Shown here piece by piece: positions 1 through 8,021 of a DNA stretch of 64,000 nucleotides. The notes beneath the pieces were generated by a model. That model was given only the letters and a program-made list of their open reading frames with translations. It searched no databases and was not told where the DNA came from. The stretch comes from Cytobacillus oceanisediminis (GTDB lineage Bacteria > Bacillota > Bacilli > Bacillales > Cytobacillaceae): NCBI RefSeq assembly GCF_003182355.1, contig NZ_QGTW01000001.1:310001-374000 (forward strand), in the 5' to 3' direction. The stretch's first letter is position 1, and each line of letters begins with the position of its first letter. Made by a program: the position numbers and the translations under genes.

Positions 1-99
1 AGCACGGATATATGTGCGCATAAAAAAATTTATGTGCTTATAGCATTTTTAAGTGGAGAATATCAAATTCTCTATCCTGAACGTTATTTTTCACATATG

Positions 100-121
100 A
101 AAAAAGCCAGGTTGCCTGGCT
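100..121 (-). terminator. Intrinsic terminator-like hairpin
   Basis: A perfect 7-bp stem (AGCCAGG/CCTGGCT, 3-nt loop) lies next to an A-run at 100-105, which reads as a U-run on the minus strand. It could end leftward transcripts that pass through the repeat block at 181-252. The gene it served is not evident. Confidence 0.6.
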
Positions 122-180
122 CCTCCCAATAGATCCTATGATTTTACATTTTAAAAGAATGAATTGGATTTTTTAAATAT

Positions 181-252
181 TTACCGGCCAATTTCGTATA
201 TTTACCGGCCTTATATTATGATTTACCGGCCGAATCAATAGTAATACCGGCC
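181..252 (-). repeat. Helically phased repeat block A (GGCCGGTAA on the minus strand)
   Basis: Four copies of TTACCGGCC (the last begins AT) start at 181, 202, 223 and 244, exactly 21 bp apart, with AT-rich unrelated spacers. A degenerate fifth copy may follow near 265. Read on the minus strand the core is GGCCGGTAA(A), which relates it to the GGCCGTTAAA block at 59797 and the GACCGATAAA blocks at 35881 and 55999. The core carries a stop codon in one frame, so the block is not coding. It lies downstream of the minus-strand transporter gene. Confidence 0.85.
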
Positions 253-279
253 AACCCAAAATGGATCGGCTTCATTTAT

Positions 280-438
280 TTATCGTAAAAATCCATTATA
301 TCCTGCTAACTCTATGATAGACTTTTCCCTCCTCGCCAGCAGTGCAACAATAAACATAACTAAAAAGGCAAACCCGGTTGGAAATAAACGACCAGAATGT
401 CGATTTGATGCTTTTCGTTTCCTTAAAATATTTAAATA
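280..438 (-). other. Possible remnant of a small membrane-protein gene
   Basis: A 52-codon open frame on the minus strand has protein-like composition, with a basic stretch followed by one hydrophobic segment (TGFAFLVMFIVALLA). It has no usable start codon or ribosome binding site at its 5' end. It lies in the gap between the transporter terminator and repeat block A. It may be the 3' end of a lost gene or chance. Apart from this and the two flanking signals I see nothing in the first 500 bases. Confidence 0.2.
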
Positions 439-457
439 TTAATTTGCCAATCTTCCT

Positions 458-482
458 AAAAAAAGCCCCAGTAATAGGAGCT
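458..482 (-). terminator. Terminator of the BASS transporter gene
   Basis: A 6-bp stem (AGCTCC/GGGGCT on the minus strand) is followed by seven U. It lies 16 nt after the stop codon of the transporter gene. Confidence 0.75.
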
Positions 483-498
483 GATAGCAGGTTGCTAA

Positions 499-1464
499 TT
501 AAACTGAATGGCCTTCCTGAAGCACTTCCCTGCTGAAATGCCTCTTAATAATGACGCCAAAAAGGGAGGCCAATACTTGTTGAAAAAGCATTCCGAGGAC
601 AACCGGAACGGCAACTGCTGGCGGAAAATACGTGACAGCCACTACAGCACCTATACTGATATTCCTCATTCCTCCATTAAAGGTGATTGCCACTGTGGTT
701 TCCCGGTCATACTTCAACATATTGGCAATAATAAAGGATAGCAAGTAACCCATGAAAGCGATAAAAAAGACAGTAACTGCAATTCCAATTAATTTCAAGT
801 TCACCTCTTTTAGATAGGGGGAAACGACAGCTCCGTTCAGTATGACTACAATGGCCATCCCGAGCTTCGAAAAAGGGGCTAGGCGGCTGCTTAAAATCAC
901 AGCACTCTTTCCTTTCGTAACCTGGTTTAAAATCATACCCAGGAAAGAAGGCAGCACCACCATCCAGAAGAGTCCTGTCACCATCGGTAAAACATCAATG
1001 TCTACTGTGGTCTGAAAAAATACGGATAGTGCCAAGGGCACAATAAACGGAGATAGAAAGGTGTCAACCAATATAATCGACAAAGTAAGAGGGATGTTCC
1101 CTCGATAAATCGATACCCAGATAAAGCTTGATATGCCTGTTGGTATAGCCATCGCCAATACTAACCCCGTAATCGTGTAAGCATCATCCCCAAAGACCAA
1201 GTGGCCGGAACTCCATGCAAAAAGCGGCATCACTATATGTAACATGAGCAAAATGAAAAATAACGGTTTTGGATGATGCAAAATTTGTTTTAGAGAACTA
1301 AAATTTGAATTAAGACTGCCGGAAAACGTCATAAAAGCAAAAACCCATGGAATGATAGAGGAATAGTCTATAAGGTAACCGGCCAGCAAAACACCAAGAA
1401 CCAGACTTGCTGGAGTTATCAATGGCATGATTGTTTCCAGTTGTTTATTTAATTTATATAGCAC
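499..1464 (-). CDS. BASS-family (bile acid:sodium symporter-like) transporter
   Basis: This 321-residue integral membrane protein has nine or ten hydrophobic segments throughout, as in the BASS/SBF family, whose bacterial members are Na+-coupled carriers of organic anions. The conserved family region NGGMRNISIGAVVA is near residue 270. The start is GTG behind an AAGGGAG ribosome binding site. It appears monocistronic, with its own terminator and with the kinase gene's terminator upstream. The substrate cannot be read from the sequence. B. subtilis YocS is a protein of similar length and type. Confidence 0.75.
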   Translation of the reverse strand: MLYKLNKQLETIMPLITPASLVLGVLLAGYLIDYSSIIPWVFAFMTFSGSLNSNFSSLKQILHHPKPLFFILLMLHIVMPLFAWSSGHLVFGDDAYTITGLVLAMAIPTGISSFIWVSIYRGNIPLTLSIILVDTFLSPFIVPLALSVFFQTTVDIDVLPMVTGLFWMVVLPSFLGMILNQVTKGKSAVILSSRLAPFSKLGMAIVVILNGAVVSPYLKEVNLKLIGIAVTVFFIAFMGYLLSFIIANMLKYDRETTVAITFNGGMRNISIGAVVAVTYFPPAVAVPVVLGMLFQQVLASLFGVIIKRHFSREVLQEGHSV

Positions 1465-1553
1465 AATGATGACTCCCTTCTTCTTGCCGATATCTTTAAT
1501 TACCTAACTAATTATTTTACCATAAAAATACTATATTCAAATACCTGATTGGT

Positions 1554-1580
1554 AAAAAAAAGAGCCAGGATCACTGGCGC
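1554..1580 (-). terminator. Terminator of the AarF/UbiB-like gene
   Basis: A GCCAG/CTGGC stem with a 5-nt loop borders eight A on the plus strand (a U-run on the minus strand), 19 nt after the stop of the kinase-like gene. Confidence 0.7.
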
Positions 1581-1598
1581 TTTCATACTTTCATAGCT

Positions 1599-3215
1599 TT
1601 ACCTCCGCTTTTCCGGCATATACTTGAGCCATTTTTCCAGCTTGAAGCTTGTTAAACAGTAGCCGGCAAGCGCAATCCCTGACAAACCAGCGGATAGCTG
1701 CCAAATCAGCCTTTCGGCTAAACAGTAACCTGTACCCACTCCGATTATACCAATTAATAACAGCTGAAAAAGCTGCTTCTTTCTATTCTCAAAAATCGCA
1801 AATTGAAATTCCCTTCTTTGCTCCGATTCCTTTAATTGCTCCAATTTACTCGGTGTCTCCAGGAACTCAACGGCAGAATGGAAGATTTTAAATAAAGGCT
1901 GGGACTGAATAACTCTCCAAATGAATGACCATTTATTGCCGTGAGAATTCAGCCATTCGGTGAAAACTGGTTTCCCTAAGTCGAGCAGTTCTTCATCTGG
2001 TGTCAGGTTTCGAATGATCCCTTCAATCGTCATAAAAGAACGTCCCAGAAAAACGAATCGGGTTGGCACCTGGATGGGGAGCGCAGCAATCAGGTCATTT
2101 AATTCCAGTTTTAGGGCAATAAAATCCATTTCTTTTAACTGGGCAGGATCAAATGTTACCCACTCCGCAATCAGTCTTTCAATCGTTCCTGGATCTGCTT
2201 CAGGAAGCAAAAACCCTAACCGGGACAAGCACTCGACTGCTTTAGAATAATTTTTGGCCAGAAAGCTTTCAATTAAACTTTGAAAAGCAGCAGCATCCTT
2301 TTTCGAGATTTCCCCTGCCATCCCGAAGTCAAGCAGGATGATATGTCCCTCCCGAGATACCAGGACATTGCCGGGGTGAGGATCTGCATGAAACATGCCG
2401 GGTTCAAGCCATTGCGGGATAAAAATCTTCATTAGCCGACGGGCCAAATCCGGGCGGGAAATATTCAATTGTTCCACCGCACCAATATCCGTGAGCCTCC
2501 TTCCTTCCACCCATTCCATCACAAGAACTTTAGATGTGCATAGGTCAGGATAAACGGCAGGAATCCGTACATCATCACTTTCTTTATAGCGGTTCTTAAA
2601 ATAAAGAAGCGTTTCTTTTTCTTTTGTAAAATCAAGCTCCCGCTCAATCACCTGCTTCAATTCCTGAAACAGCACCTTCAGATTAATAAAGCCTTTTGGA
2701 ATTGGAACAAAATGATCCGCAAACCAAATCAGAATGCTTAACGTCCTGAAGTCAGTCTGTACAATGGATTGAATTTCAGGACGCTGCACCTTGATGGCAA
2801 CGGATGATCCATCCTGCAAAACCCCTTTATAAACCTCGCCAATCGAAGCGGATGCAATGGCATCCCTTTCGATCGCCAGCACCTTCTTGGACAGCTCAAA
2901 TCCCCATTCTTCGATCAATATCTCGTGAATCTTGCTCCATTCTGATGGCGGAACATTGTCGGTAAGATCCTGAATTTCCCTAATAAAAGCATCCGGCAGC
3001 AGGTCAGAGCGTATACTGATGAATTGTCCAACCTTAATCAGCAGACCTTCCAATTCAAAAAGCGTTTTCCGAAGCCTTTTTCCGATGCTTGACCACAACT
3101 TTTCCCATTCCGCCTCTGGTTTGCGGGTCCACTTATACCAATAAATTTGTACAAAAATGCTAAACGCCAAAGAAAGCACTTTATACATCCGAAACAATTT
3201 ATTTTTCGTTTTCAT
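1599..3215 (-). CDS. ABC1/AarF/UbiB-family atypical kinase
   Basis: The 538-residue protein carries the family's diagnostic motifs in order: the KxGQ-type segment LIKVGQFISIRSDLLPDAF (about 60-78), the alanine-rich loop ASIGEVYKG with VAIKVQRP (about 123-145), an E-rich LDF segment, HADPHPGNVLV (about 277) and LLDFGMAG (about 295). Two hydrophobic segments near residues 487-525 suggest a C-terminal membrane anchor. UbiB-family proteins bind ATP and support isoprenoid quinone or lipid metabolism. In Firmicutes the substrate is unknown. It stands alone with its own terminator. Confidence 0.85.
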   Translation of the reverse strand: MKTKNKLFRMYKVLSLAFSIFVQIYWYKWTRKPEAEWEKLWSSIGKRLRKTLFELEGLLIKVGQFISIRSDLLPDAFIREIQDLTDNVPPSEWSKIHEILIEEWGFELSKKVLAIERDAIASASIGEVYKGVLQDGSSVAIKVQRPEIQSIVQTDFRTLSILIWFADHFVPIPKGFINLKVLFQELKQVIERELDFTKEKETLLYFKNRYKESDDVRIPAVYPDLCTSKVLVMEWVEGRRLTDIGAVEQLNISRPDLARRLMKIFIPQWLEPGMFHADPHPGNVLVSREGHIILLDFGMAGEISKKDAAAFQSLIESFLAKNYSKAVECLSRLGFLLPEADPGTIERLIAEWVTFDPAQLKEMDFIALKLELNDLIAALPIQVPTRFVFLGRSFMTIEGIIRNLTPDEELLDLGKPVFTEWLNSHGNKWSFIWRVIQSQPLFKIFHSAVEFLETPSKLEQLKESEQRREFQFAIFENRKKQLFQLLLIGIIGVGTGYCLAERLIWQLSAGLSGIALAGYCLTSFKLEKWLKYMPEKRR

Positions 3216-3334
3216 CCGATCAGCTCATCTCTAGTTAAATATTGATTGTTTTATTCTGTAAAAACGCAATTTACTCCTTTTTACGATGATCACTCCCTAT
3301 AAGTTTCAATATCTTCTAAACTATACACATTTTT

Positions 3335-3425
3335 CTAAATAAAAGATTATCTATCTTATAAATCAATTTAACCCTCTTATAAAATTAATATCTGCCTTAT
3401 AAATCTATTTATCCCTTAATGAAAA
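3335..3425 (-). repeat. Phased repeat block B (CTTATAAA / TTTATC units)
   Basis: CTTATAAA starts at 3355, 3376 and 3396, with degenerate copies near 3335 and 3415 (steps of 19-21 bp). Between them lie CAATTTAACCC, TTAATATCTG and CTATTTATCCC, which on the minus strand read GGGTTAAA, CAGATATTAA and GGGATAAA. It fills the gap between the AarF-like gene and the terminator at 3438. It resembles the block at 17277-17379. Confidence 0.65.
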
Positions 3426-3437
3426 TTTTATCTTCTC

Positions 3438-3470
3438 AAAAAAAGCCTGCCCTTCTCAATAAGGGCAAGC
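3438..3470 (-). terminator. Strong terminator of the small-gene locus
   Basis: A 10-bp stem with one mismatch (3445-3454 with 3461-3470) borders seven A (a U-run on the minus strand). It lies directly after the stop of the damaged small gene at 3478, which suggests that locus was once an expressed unit. Confidence 0.8.
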
Positions 3471-3477
3471 TGTAATC

Positions 3478-3717
3478 TTAAAACCCGGAAACTACATAAT
3501 CTACGGTAAATATAAAAAGGATGATCCCAAATAAACCGCCTATCACAATGCCTATAAGATTCGATTTCAAGGTAAATCCCTTAAGATCGGATTTGGTCTT
3601 AGCACCGTCCACTTTACGGCTATGCAAAATGAAGCTAATGTTCATGACCACTAATATGCCAATGGCAAGAAAAAATATAAAAGAAAGATCAAAATTTACA
3701 AACTCACCTGAAGAACA
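3478..3717 (-). pseudogene. Small two-TM membrane protein gene without a proper start (probably damaged)
   Basis: A 79-codon open frame encodes a hydrophobic segment (FDLSFIFFLAIGILVV), a basic loop (SRKVDGAKTKSDLKG) and a second hydrophobic segment (LIGIVIGGLFGIILFIF), ending VDYVVSGF. The layout is that of a real small membrane protein. However, an in-frame TGA lies at 3718-3720 and the first possible start (GTG or ATG near 3645-3651) lies after the first membrane segment. A good ribosome binding site (AGGTGAG) sits just upstream of codon VNFDL but no start codon follows it in this frame. This suggests a start mutation, a frameshift or an assembly error. The function is unknown. Confidence 0.45.
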
Positions 3718-3762
3718 TCAATTGCCTGATTCTCAATTTCCTTATTTCTGCAGCCACCACTT

Positions 3763-4084
3763 TCAGCTCTCCCCCTTTCTGATGTAAAAGATAACCGGGC
3801 TAGCAACACTCAAACCAGCAATCGCAAGAAATATCAAGGTCGAGGCTCCGTCACCGCCTAACCCAAGCTCATCGGCAATGATCGAATCAAAAAACAGTAC
3901 CTGGCCAGATATAATAATAGATATGATGGAAATGCTGATAATAGTAAAACCATTCATAAATCTCTGGAAGGCTTTAGGAAGCAGAACAATAATGAAAATG
4001 GCCACAGCGATCAATAGGAAACTATAGACTACTGGCCTTAATAAGGTAAAAACTCCATCTGTTACAAATGATTCGTATGTACAT
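3763..4084 (-). pseudogene. Small membrane protein gene with an apparent 5' frameshift
   Basis: The open frame at 3763-4014 would encode 83 residues with three hydrophobic segments but needs a TTG start with no ribosome binding site. Its frame stays open upstream to a TAG at about 4095 and still looks coding (VTDGVFTLLRPVVYSFLLIAV reads as coding sequence; it is split here as VTDGVFTLLRPV and VYSFLLIAV). The well-placed ATG at 4082-4084, behind AGGGGGAATT, is in another frame and stops after 20 codons at 4022. One base gained or lost near 4075-4080 would join ATG and body. Together with the next gene (3478) this looks like a two-gene unit in decay. The family is not recognised. Confidence 0.45.
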
Positions 4085-4148
4085 AATTCCCCCTAAAAAA
4101 TCCTGGAATAGTATTATTTTACAATTAATAGAGGAATGAATGCCAGTC

Positions 4149-4418
4149 TTAAAAAACGGCTGCACTTTTATCGTGCAGCCGCAGAAGCAAATTTAAATAT
4201 CTTTCCAGTAATTCAATAATCACTTTAAATGTGGAGGTTGTGTCCATATAGGCATATCTGCCTTTACCATTGAAGCAGTTGCCAGTTTGTATGACTGGAA
4301 AACCCATTTCCTTAAGCAGCCTGATTTTTCCATCAAAATTTTCTACAACAAACGAAATATGGTGTACACCTTCCCCATATGATTGCCGGCCAAAGGGTTT
4401 TATCGGTTGGGCTTTTTG
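4149..4418 (-). pseudogene. C-terminal half of a VOC (glyoxalase/methylmalonyl-CoA epimerase-like) protein
   Basis: The minus-strand frame from 4418 to the stop at 4149 encodes 89 residues with the second-half signature of VOC proteins: GEGVHHISFVVENFDGKI (metal-ligand His in HHISF), LLKEMGFPVI, GRYAYMDT and KVIIELLE (the metal-ligand Glu region). The N-terminal half is missing. The frame is closed by TGA at 4419-4421 and the diol dehydrogenase ends only 28 nt upstream. It is therefore a truncated remnant at the 3' end of the catabolic operon, with the operon terminator overlapping its stop. A partly functional stand-alone half-domain cannot be excluded, but no start codon is present. Confidence 0.75.
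4151..4181 (-). terminator. Terminator of the aromatic-catabolic operon
   Basis: A 9-bp perfect stem (CGGCTGCAC/GTGCAGCCG) borders six A on the plus strand, read as U on the minus strand. It overlaps the end of the VOC remnant. Confidence 0.8.
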
Positions 4419-4448
4419 TCATTAAAACCCTAAACTATTATCTCCCCT

Positions 4449-5234
4449 TCAAGAAAGTCCCCGTACAGCCAATCCTCCATCACTAGATATCACTTCGCCT
4501 GTGATGGCACGGGATTGATCAGAAGCCAGCAAAAGATAAGCCGCGACATGATCTTCACTTGCCATGGCAATTCGAAGAGGATTCCGAGATTTAATACTTT
4601 TTGCTTTTGTATCCTGATCCACTGAATTTACAAATGACTTGAGAGGCTCAATGACATGAAGCGCTGTCAGTGTGCCGCCAGGGGCAACCGCATTTACCCG
4701 GATATCCGGAGCTAATTCAAAGGCAAGCTGGCGCATTAAGCCGATCTGCGCGTGCTTGCTTGCTGTATACCAGACACCGCCACCATCTGGATAAAAGCCT
4801 GCTCCGGAAACAGTGAAAATCATATTTCCCTTTGTTTTTTTCAATTCTTCCGCAGAAGCTTTGGCACAATTAAAATACCCTTTTACATTAATATTGAATA
4901 AAAAGTCATAGGCATCTGACATTGCCTCTGGTGTAACTTGATTAAATTTAGCAAATCCGTCGAATACACCTGCATTCGCCACAAGTACATCAAGTTTTCC
5001 TGCAAATTCTACAGCTGCTCCTACAGCATGTACATGATCCTGGTATTCAGTGACGTCTCCTTCAATACATTGAACATGATCCCCGAATTCCTGTTTCAAT
5101 TCTTCAAGGCCGGCTGCTGATTTATCGAGTACAGTAACCAAGGCCCCTTCATTGATAAAAGTTTCTGTAACTGCCTTTCCGATGCCAGAGGCACCTCCGG
5201 TCAGATAGACTGATTTCCCACTAAGCTGAGCCAT
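4449..5234 (-). CDS. BphB-like cis-dihydrodiol dehydrogenase (SDR)
   Basis: This 261-residue short-chain dehydrogenase has TGGASGIG (NAD-binding, residues about 11-18), NAG near 90, the catalytic region FTVSGAGFYPDGGG and YTASK (Tyr-x3-Lys). The FYP-GGG segment, ELAP-RVNAVAPGG and the GGLAVRG end are characteristic of BphB/NdoB-type enzymes, which oxidise the cis-diol made by a ring-hydroxylating dioxygenase to a catechol. The start at 5234 has AAGGAGG 10 nt upstream. A longer reading to 5261 would place that site inside the gene. The dioxygenase subunits lie directly upstream, matching the role. Confidence 0.88.
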   Translation of the reverse strand: MAQLSGKSVYLTGGASGIGKAVTETFINEGALVTVLDKSAAGLEELKQEFGDHVQCIEGDVTEYQDHVHAVGAAVEFAGKLDVLVANAGVFDGFAKFNQVTPEAMSDAYDFLFNINVKGYFNCAKASAEELKKTKGNMIFTVSGAGFYPDGGGVWYTASKHAQIGLMRQLAFELAPDIRVNAVAPGGTLTALHVIEPLKSFVNSVDQDTKAKSIKSRNPLRIAMASEDHVAAYLLLASDQSRAITGEVISSDGGLAVRGLS

Positions 5235-5260
5235 ACTAGATGTTCCTCCTTGTGTTTGCA

Positions 5261-5770
5261 TTATACAAAGATAGCCAGGTTTCTTGTATTGATGGTTGTT
5301 TGATCGACAATAAATACCCGCTTGGATAATTTCCAGACACCATCATCATAGATAAACTCATCCCGGCGCTCTCCGGAGATTAAATCATGATGGATGTCTG
5401 TGCTGCGGCTGCGATAGATAAGCAGATAACTATTAACCGATGCTTTTGCGTTCGGAACATAATCGGTCAGTTTCACATTGCTTACATAGCGGCGAGTGCG
5501 GGAAGGCGGAATTTCCGCCCATGCATAATCTGTCTTTAACCGTTCTACTCTTAGGCTCAGCAATTCGATATCATCATTAAACGAAAACATATCTTCCGCA
5601 TAATCGGGACGTTCGGTTCCTTCCTTATTGACGCGTACAGGCATTTGATAACTTAGTGATGAATGCATAAGGCTAAACCAGCCATCAAAATCAATATCAT
5701 CAAGCAGCTGGGCTTCCCGGTAGAGCCATTGTTCAAATTCATAGGTTGCTAACATTTTTTCTAAACTCAT
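5261..5770 (-). CDS. Aromatic-ring-hydroxylating dioxygenase, beta subunit
   Basis: The 169-residue protein has the NTF2/SnoaL-like composition and motifs of the small subunit of Rieske oxygenases: YREAQLLDD-DFDGWFSL at the N-terminus, and DIHHDLISGERRDEFIYDDGVWKLSKRVFIVDQ at the C-terminus, quoted here in part as GERRDEFIYDD and WKLSKRVFIVDQ. The beta subunit stabilises the alpha3beta3 hexamer. The start is ATG at 5770 with GGGGGAG before it. An upstream in-frame ATG would overlap that site. It lies 54 nt after the alpha subunit. Confidence 0.88.
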   Translation of the reverse strand: MSLEKMLATYEFEQWLYREAQLLDDIDFDGWFSLMHSSLSYQMPVRVNKEGTERPDYAEDMFSFNDDIELLSLRVERLKTDYAWAEIPPSRTRRYVSNVKLTDYVPNAKASVNSYLLIYRSRSTDIHHDLISGERRDEFIYDDGVWKLSKRVFIVDQTTINTRNLAIFV

Positions 5771-5824
5771 AAAGTACTCCCCCATTCCGGCATCGTTCTA
5801 TCGTTAATAAACAAAAGCAAATTG

Positions 5825-7132
5825 TTACGCATTCATAAGATCAAGCCAGTAACGATAGAAGTTTCTTTGGTTTGCTTCAGAGAATTTGTCATCATAGACC
5901 ACACCTGGACCGGAAAAATTCTGCACCGGCTCACGGTGGATGCCCATCGTATAATTGTAGACAAGTTCTTTCATGACAGGCATTGGTCCTGAAGCTGCCG
6001 CTGTAATGTCGGTAAATACTTCTGTATCGTCCTGCTCAAAAATACCTGAAGGGCTGAACGTTAAAATAAAGGAGTCTCTTGAACGTTTTTTCCAATCCTC
6101 GGTAGCATTTTTCTCAACCAAAAACCAGGCGATTACCTCCATTTTGCCAGGACCAATTGGTCTCCACATCCGAACGGTTGTATTTGAAATCAGCTGTCCT
6201 TTTACCTTTGTATGGGAAATGAGGAAGCTAAGATTTGGAAAGATGTTTCCAATCATATTTTTAAGATTGGCCAATACATCATACTGTTCTTCTGAAAGAT
6301 TGGATTTGTACTCAGATTTGAGCTCTTCTGGGAAAGCGAAGTCAGGATTAGGTGTACCAAGATTTAAGCCATGTCCGTTAATGGTATGGATTTGGTATCC
6401 CTTTTTGGAATAAGTAGCACTAGGCACCATCCCTAATTTTGCTATGGATCCATGAGTGACCATCGTGTGGTAGGAATCTCCCACAAAATTATCGGCACCC
6501 ACTTTCCAGTTTGAGTGGATAATAAATCTTTGCGGAGGACCGACGACTTCCATTTCTGCACGGCCGGCTAAAATATCCAAATACCATTTGAAATCGCCGA
6601 GGAAATTGGAAAGGGATTCAGCTTCATCGTTCCACGTTCCAAAAATAAGGCCATTATACGTTTCAATCCTTACTTTTTGCAGTCCCAATTTAGATTTATC
6701 CAGTTCGTTCCCATAAATGTCTTTCTGCAGAGGCACTCCTATGAGATCACCATTGTTCTTAAAATTAAAACCATGATAAGGACATACAAAGGACGATTTA
6801 TTTCCTTTGTCAGCTCGGCACAATTTCATCCCCCGGTGTGTGCACATATTGTAAAAACCGCGGATTTCATTCTCTGAATCTCTTGTAATAATAATCGAAT
6901 ACCCTGCTAAATCCCTTAATATATAATCATTTTTATTTGGAATTTCTGATTCATGGCCAATAAAAAGCCAGGTTTTCATAAACAACTTTTTATGCTCAAT
7001 ATCGTAAATCTTAGGATCTGCGAGGATAAAGGCAGGAATGGATCCAGCCTCAGGCCGGACTTTTTCGTTTAAGTAGTCGATTGTTTCTTTTTGGGTCATT
7101 TCTTCTAAATTCTTAGTTGTCGTTTTAATCAT
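5825..7132 (-). CDS. Rieske aromatic-ring-hydroxylating dioxygenase, alpha subunit
   Basis: The 435-residue catalytic subunit adds O2 across an aromatic ring to give a cis-dihydrodiol. The Rieske [2Fe-2S] motif is CTHRG (about 97-101) and CPYHGF (about 117-122). The mononuclear-iron domain starts at NWKVGADNFVGDSYHTMVTH, with the bridging Asp and two His ligands, and QDDTEVF supplies the later acidic ligand region. The start at 7132 follows a GGGGGAATT site. The upstream extension to 7171 lacks one. No ferredoxin or ferredoxin reductase is encoded in this cluster, so electrons must come from elsewhere. The ring substrate cannot be told from sequence alone. Confidence 0.9.
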   Translation of the reverse strand: MIKTTTKNLEEMTQKETIDYLNEKVRPEAGSIPAFILADPKIYDIEHKKLFMKTWLFIGHESEIPNKNDYILRDLAGYSIIITRDSENEIRGFYNMCTHRGMKLCRADKGNKSSFVCPYHGFNFKNNGDLIGVPLQKDIYGNELDKSKLGLQKVRIETYNGLIFGTWNDEAESLSNFLGDFKWYLDILAGRAEMEVVGPPQRFIIHSNWKVGADNFVGDSYHTMVTHGSIAKLGMVPSATYSKKGYQIHTINGHGLNLGTPNPDFAFPEELKSEYKSNLSEEQYDVLANLKNMIGNIFPNLSFLISHTKVKGQLISNTTVRMWRPIGPGKMEVIAWFLVEKNATEDWKKRSRDSFILTFSPSGIFEQDDTEVFTDITAAASGPMPVMKELVYNYTMGIHREPVQNFSGPGVVYDDKFSEANQRNFYRYWLDLMNA

Positions 7133-7226
7133 ATGTAAATTCCCCCTTTGTCTTAAAATAGGCTTCTCCAAGTAGCAAGGAAAAGAATAAAATATTCTCT
7201 TCCTGATTTAGCACCAAGCTCTCTTC

Positions 7227-8009
7227 TCATCCAACCTGGATCATTGCATCCCTATTCTTCAATGAAGCCAGGACACTTAGAGCTGCCAGGTAGCTTGTCT
7301 TTGGATTATTAGGCATCGGGTCATTTTCAACTTGAAGCAATAGTTTCCCAAAAGAACCTGCTGCCTCGATCGTATGGCTATTTTTATTTACAGCTGGATC
7401 AGAAATGATTTTGACTCCGGTTTTTTCGGCACCTAATCCTGCCAAAGACAAGATGATAGAAACATTGATATTCTTAGGGAATAATTCAATAGCCTCAGCC
7501 GCTGATCCCTCAAATAACACATGCATTTTATCAAGCGGGGCACCAGGCAAAGCCTGCGGAGGTTTCCTTGTAATCAGGGAGACAGAATCAAGCTCACCAA
7601 TCGATTTTGCCGCTTTCAAAACATCCAGTCCGCCGATTGCCCCTGATGGCAAGTGGATTTTAGTATCATTTAAAGAGCATATTTCTTCGAGACACTTATA
7701 AAATCCCTGGTCTGCCAATGCTCCAACACTGCTTACTACCAGATCTTTGCCGGCCAGCAAAATGGAAGCAGCATACTCTTCTACAGCCTCAACGGTTGCT
7801 GCTTCAATGACCATGTCGGCATCGGATTTCAGAAGAGATTCCACGTCAGCATAGATTTCTGCCTCGAATTCCCGGGACAACTCCTGTGCGTTTTCCTGGC
7901 AGCGTGTATGAATGCCAATAATTTTCGCATTTGGAATGAGCCCGTCTTTATTAATGCTTTGAAGCAGGAACCTGCCAATGTTCCCGCCTCCTATTAATGC
8001 TAATTTCAT
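7227..8009 (-). CDS. Aspartate-dehydrogenase-like (NadX/DUF108) NAD(P)-dependent oxidoreductase
   Basis: The 260-residue protein has an N-terminal Rossmann motif GGGNIGRFLL, the family segments SSVGALAD and LPSGAIGGLD, and NKNSHTIEAAGSFG containing the conserved catalytic His of L-aspartate dehydrogenases. NadX enzymes make iminoaspartate from aspartate. Here, sandwiched between an aldehyde dehydrogenase (12 nt upstream) and the dioxygenase, the protein more likely acts on a pathway intermediate, perhaps an amino or aldehyde group. That is inference. The ribosome binding site is TAGGGGG. Confidence 0.7.
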   Translation of the reverse strand: MKLALIGGGNIGRFLLQSINKDGLIPNAKIIGIHTRCQENAQELSREFEAEIYADVESLLKSDADMVIEAATVEAVEEYAASILLAGKDLVVSSVGALADQGFYKCLEEICSLNDTKIHLPSGAIGGLDVLKAAKSIGELDSVSLITRKPPQALPGAPLDKMHVLFEGSAAEAIELFPKNINVSIILSLAGLGAEKTGVKIISDPAVNKNSHTIEAAGSFGKLLLQVENDPMPNNPKTSYLAALSVLASLKNRDAMIQVG

Positions 8010-8021
8010 ATCGGTATCCCC

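Noticed and set aside
508..741. 77-codon frame on the plus strand
   Set aside because: Antisense to the BASS transporter, with no binding site or motifs.
5973..6413. 146-codon frame on the plus strand
   Set aside because: Antisense to the Rieske alpha subunit, with no ribosome binding site.
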